Part shown: positions 13,260 to 13,931 of the stretch, piece by piece
How positions within the stretch are numbered: position 1 is the first letter of the stretch
Layout of the letters: every line of letters begins with the position of its first letter
Notes under the pieces: generated by a model
What the model was told of the DNA's origin: nothing
Databases searched by the model: none
Seen by the model: the letters and a program-made list of their open reading frames with translations, nothing else
Assembly (NCBI GenBank): GCA_019104905.1
Contig: JAHRXB010000236.1
Location: forward strand, 1 to 13,931
Direction of reading: 5' to 3'
DNA: 13,931 nucleotides
DNA from: Bdellovibrio sp.
Lineage (GTDB): Bacteria; Bdellovibrionota; Bdellovibrionia; Bdellovibrionales; Bdellovibrionaceae
Made by a program: the position numbers and the translations under genes

Positions 13260-13931
13260 TTAGTTTAACGACTCACACTTATATGAAAGACTGACACTCG
13301 TGCCTGGCTCCAGATACTGATTGAACTTTAAAGTCTTCCCATCCAACCAGTGTGCAACAGGACTTCCTGACACAGTGACAACCAAATCCGTCGGATTCGA
13401 ACAGTTCAACAAAACATCTTTGATACGATCCGTGATCTTTGAACGGATCTGGCCAAGCTGGCTTGTGTAATCGCTCGAACAGATATCCGCAGCATTACCC
13501 CAGCCGACATCTGTGAATTCCATATATTTTTTGCCAATACTTCCTCGGACCAAGCCTGTGGTTGGGCCGTAGCCATCTAAAGTCTGACTGTTTTGTTGAT
13601 TCAAACACGCTTGGTCTTTCACCACAATCGCGTGAACACTGAGTGAGTTGTACTTATCTACACCCAAGGTGTTTTTCACGTTCGTGATCAAATTTCCTGG
13701 ATGATCAAAGTCCTCCAGCGTATAACCTTGGCTTCCATAAAGACCACTTCTTTCATCTTCATCAGACAAGAAGATAACTGCCAAATGAGCATCCGCTCGA
13801 ATGAAGCTAGATGGGTTATTTTTAATCACAAGATTCGCAGCATAGACTCCTCGTTCATCTCCAGAGGGACAGTTCGCCAAATAGGCCGCCGAATACGCGT
13901 TGGAGTTGATGGAGCTGGTGTTGCCACCATT
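13260..13931 (-). CDS. VWA-like surface or secreted protein, C-terminal part (truncated by window edge)
   Basis: The frame is open from the right edge of the window to a TAA at 13260, about 223 codons; the true start lies outside. The fragment carries 'RADAHLAVIFLSDEDERSG', matching the 'LAVI-LSDEDE' strand of von Willebrand factor A-like proteins found in Bdellovibrio and myxobacteria. It continues through 'SLSVHAIVVKDQACL' and 'IRSKITDRIKDVLLNC', consistent with the rest of a VWA fold. The final 60 residues ('DLVVTVSGSPVAHWLDGKTLKFNQYLEPGTSVSLSYKC') look like a small beta domain. Four Cys suggest an exported protein. The MIDAS DxSxS segment would lie upstream and cannot be checked. A strong terminator follows, so it ends its transcription unit. 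Confidence 0.75.
   Translation of the reverse strand, partial: NGGNTSSINSNAYSAAYLANCPSGDERGVYAANLVIKNNPSSFIRADAHLAVIFLSDEDERSGLYGSQGYTLEDFDHPGNLITNVKNTLGVDKYNSLSVHAIVVKDQACLNQQNSQTLDGYGPTTGLVRGSIGKKYMEFTDVGWGNAADICSSDYTSQLGQIRSKITDRIKDVLLNCSNPTDLVVTVSGSPVAHWLDGKTLKFNQYLEPGTSVSLSYKCESLN

Noticed and set aside
13878..13880. TTG as the real start of the VWA-like protein
   Set aside because: The frame is open to the window edge with sensible residues, and the VWA fold would lack its N-terminal strand and MIDAS motif.
1..13931. CRISPR array, tRNA, rRNA, transposase or phage genes
   Set aside because: No regular direct repeats with spacers, no cloverleaf, no insertion-sequence ends and no phage-like proteins were seen.

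Overview
The window looks like a chromosomal segment from a member of the Bdellovibrionota, probably a Bdellovibrio-like predatory bacterium. This rests on gene content rather than any marker gene. The pointers are a TIGR02147/DUF4423-type regulator, a lipoprotein with a non-standard 'FQNC' lipobox, a von Willebrand-like fragment with an 'LSDEDE' strand, and mixed moderate-GC coding with many TTG starts. There are no rRNA, tRNA, CRISPR or insertion-sequence signatures.

Layout: almost everything is on the minus strand; only an OmpA-family gene (8500-9585) reads plus. From left to right: the N-terminal part of a TIGR02147-type regulator (1-437, cut by the window edge); a secreted lipoprotein with a Ser/Thr/Gly linker (508-1548); an XRE-type HTH regulator with a TPR-like helical body (1730-3013); and a five-gene minus-strand operon (3110-7699). 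In transcription order the operon holds a 16-Cys exported protein, a 6-Cys exported protein, a PilV/GspI-like prepilin, a PilW/GspJ-like prepilin and a large PilX/GspK-like tip-type prepilin. Genes are separated by 11 nt or overlap by 4, 32 and about 17 nt. Next come a short KH-domain RNA-binding protein (7841-8197), divergent from the OmpA-like gene, and a pair of overlapping minus-strand genes: an exported alpha/beta hydrolase (10245-11975) and a pyroglutamyl-peptidase I homologue with an intact Glu/Cys/His triad (9610-10266). At the right end are a FliG-related protein with a C-terminal leucine zipper (12296-13117) and the C-terminal part of a VWA-like protein (13260-13931, cut by the window edge).

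How they fit together: the operon encodes three minor (pseudo)pilins in the same I-J-K order that type II secretion and type IV pilus systems use to build a filament tip. The third lacks Glu at +5, as the GspK tip subunit does. The two exported Cys-containing proteins at the head of the operon may be partners of that tip. No assembly ATPase, platform protein, secretin or prepilin peptidase is present, so the tip would depend on machinery encoded elsewhere.

The least conventional items are: (i) the FliG-like protein without a flagellar neighbourhood, lacking FliG_N and carrying a GCN4-like zipper; (ii) two sigma-28 (FliA)-like promoters with the same GTCGATAA -10, in front of the lipoprotein and the alpha/beta hydrolase; and (iii) a roughly 19-bp motif family found in four separate intergenic gaps. 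All family calls are by eye from motif and length, without database searches.
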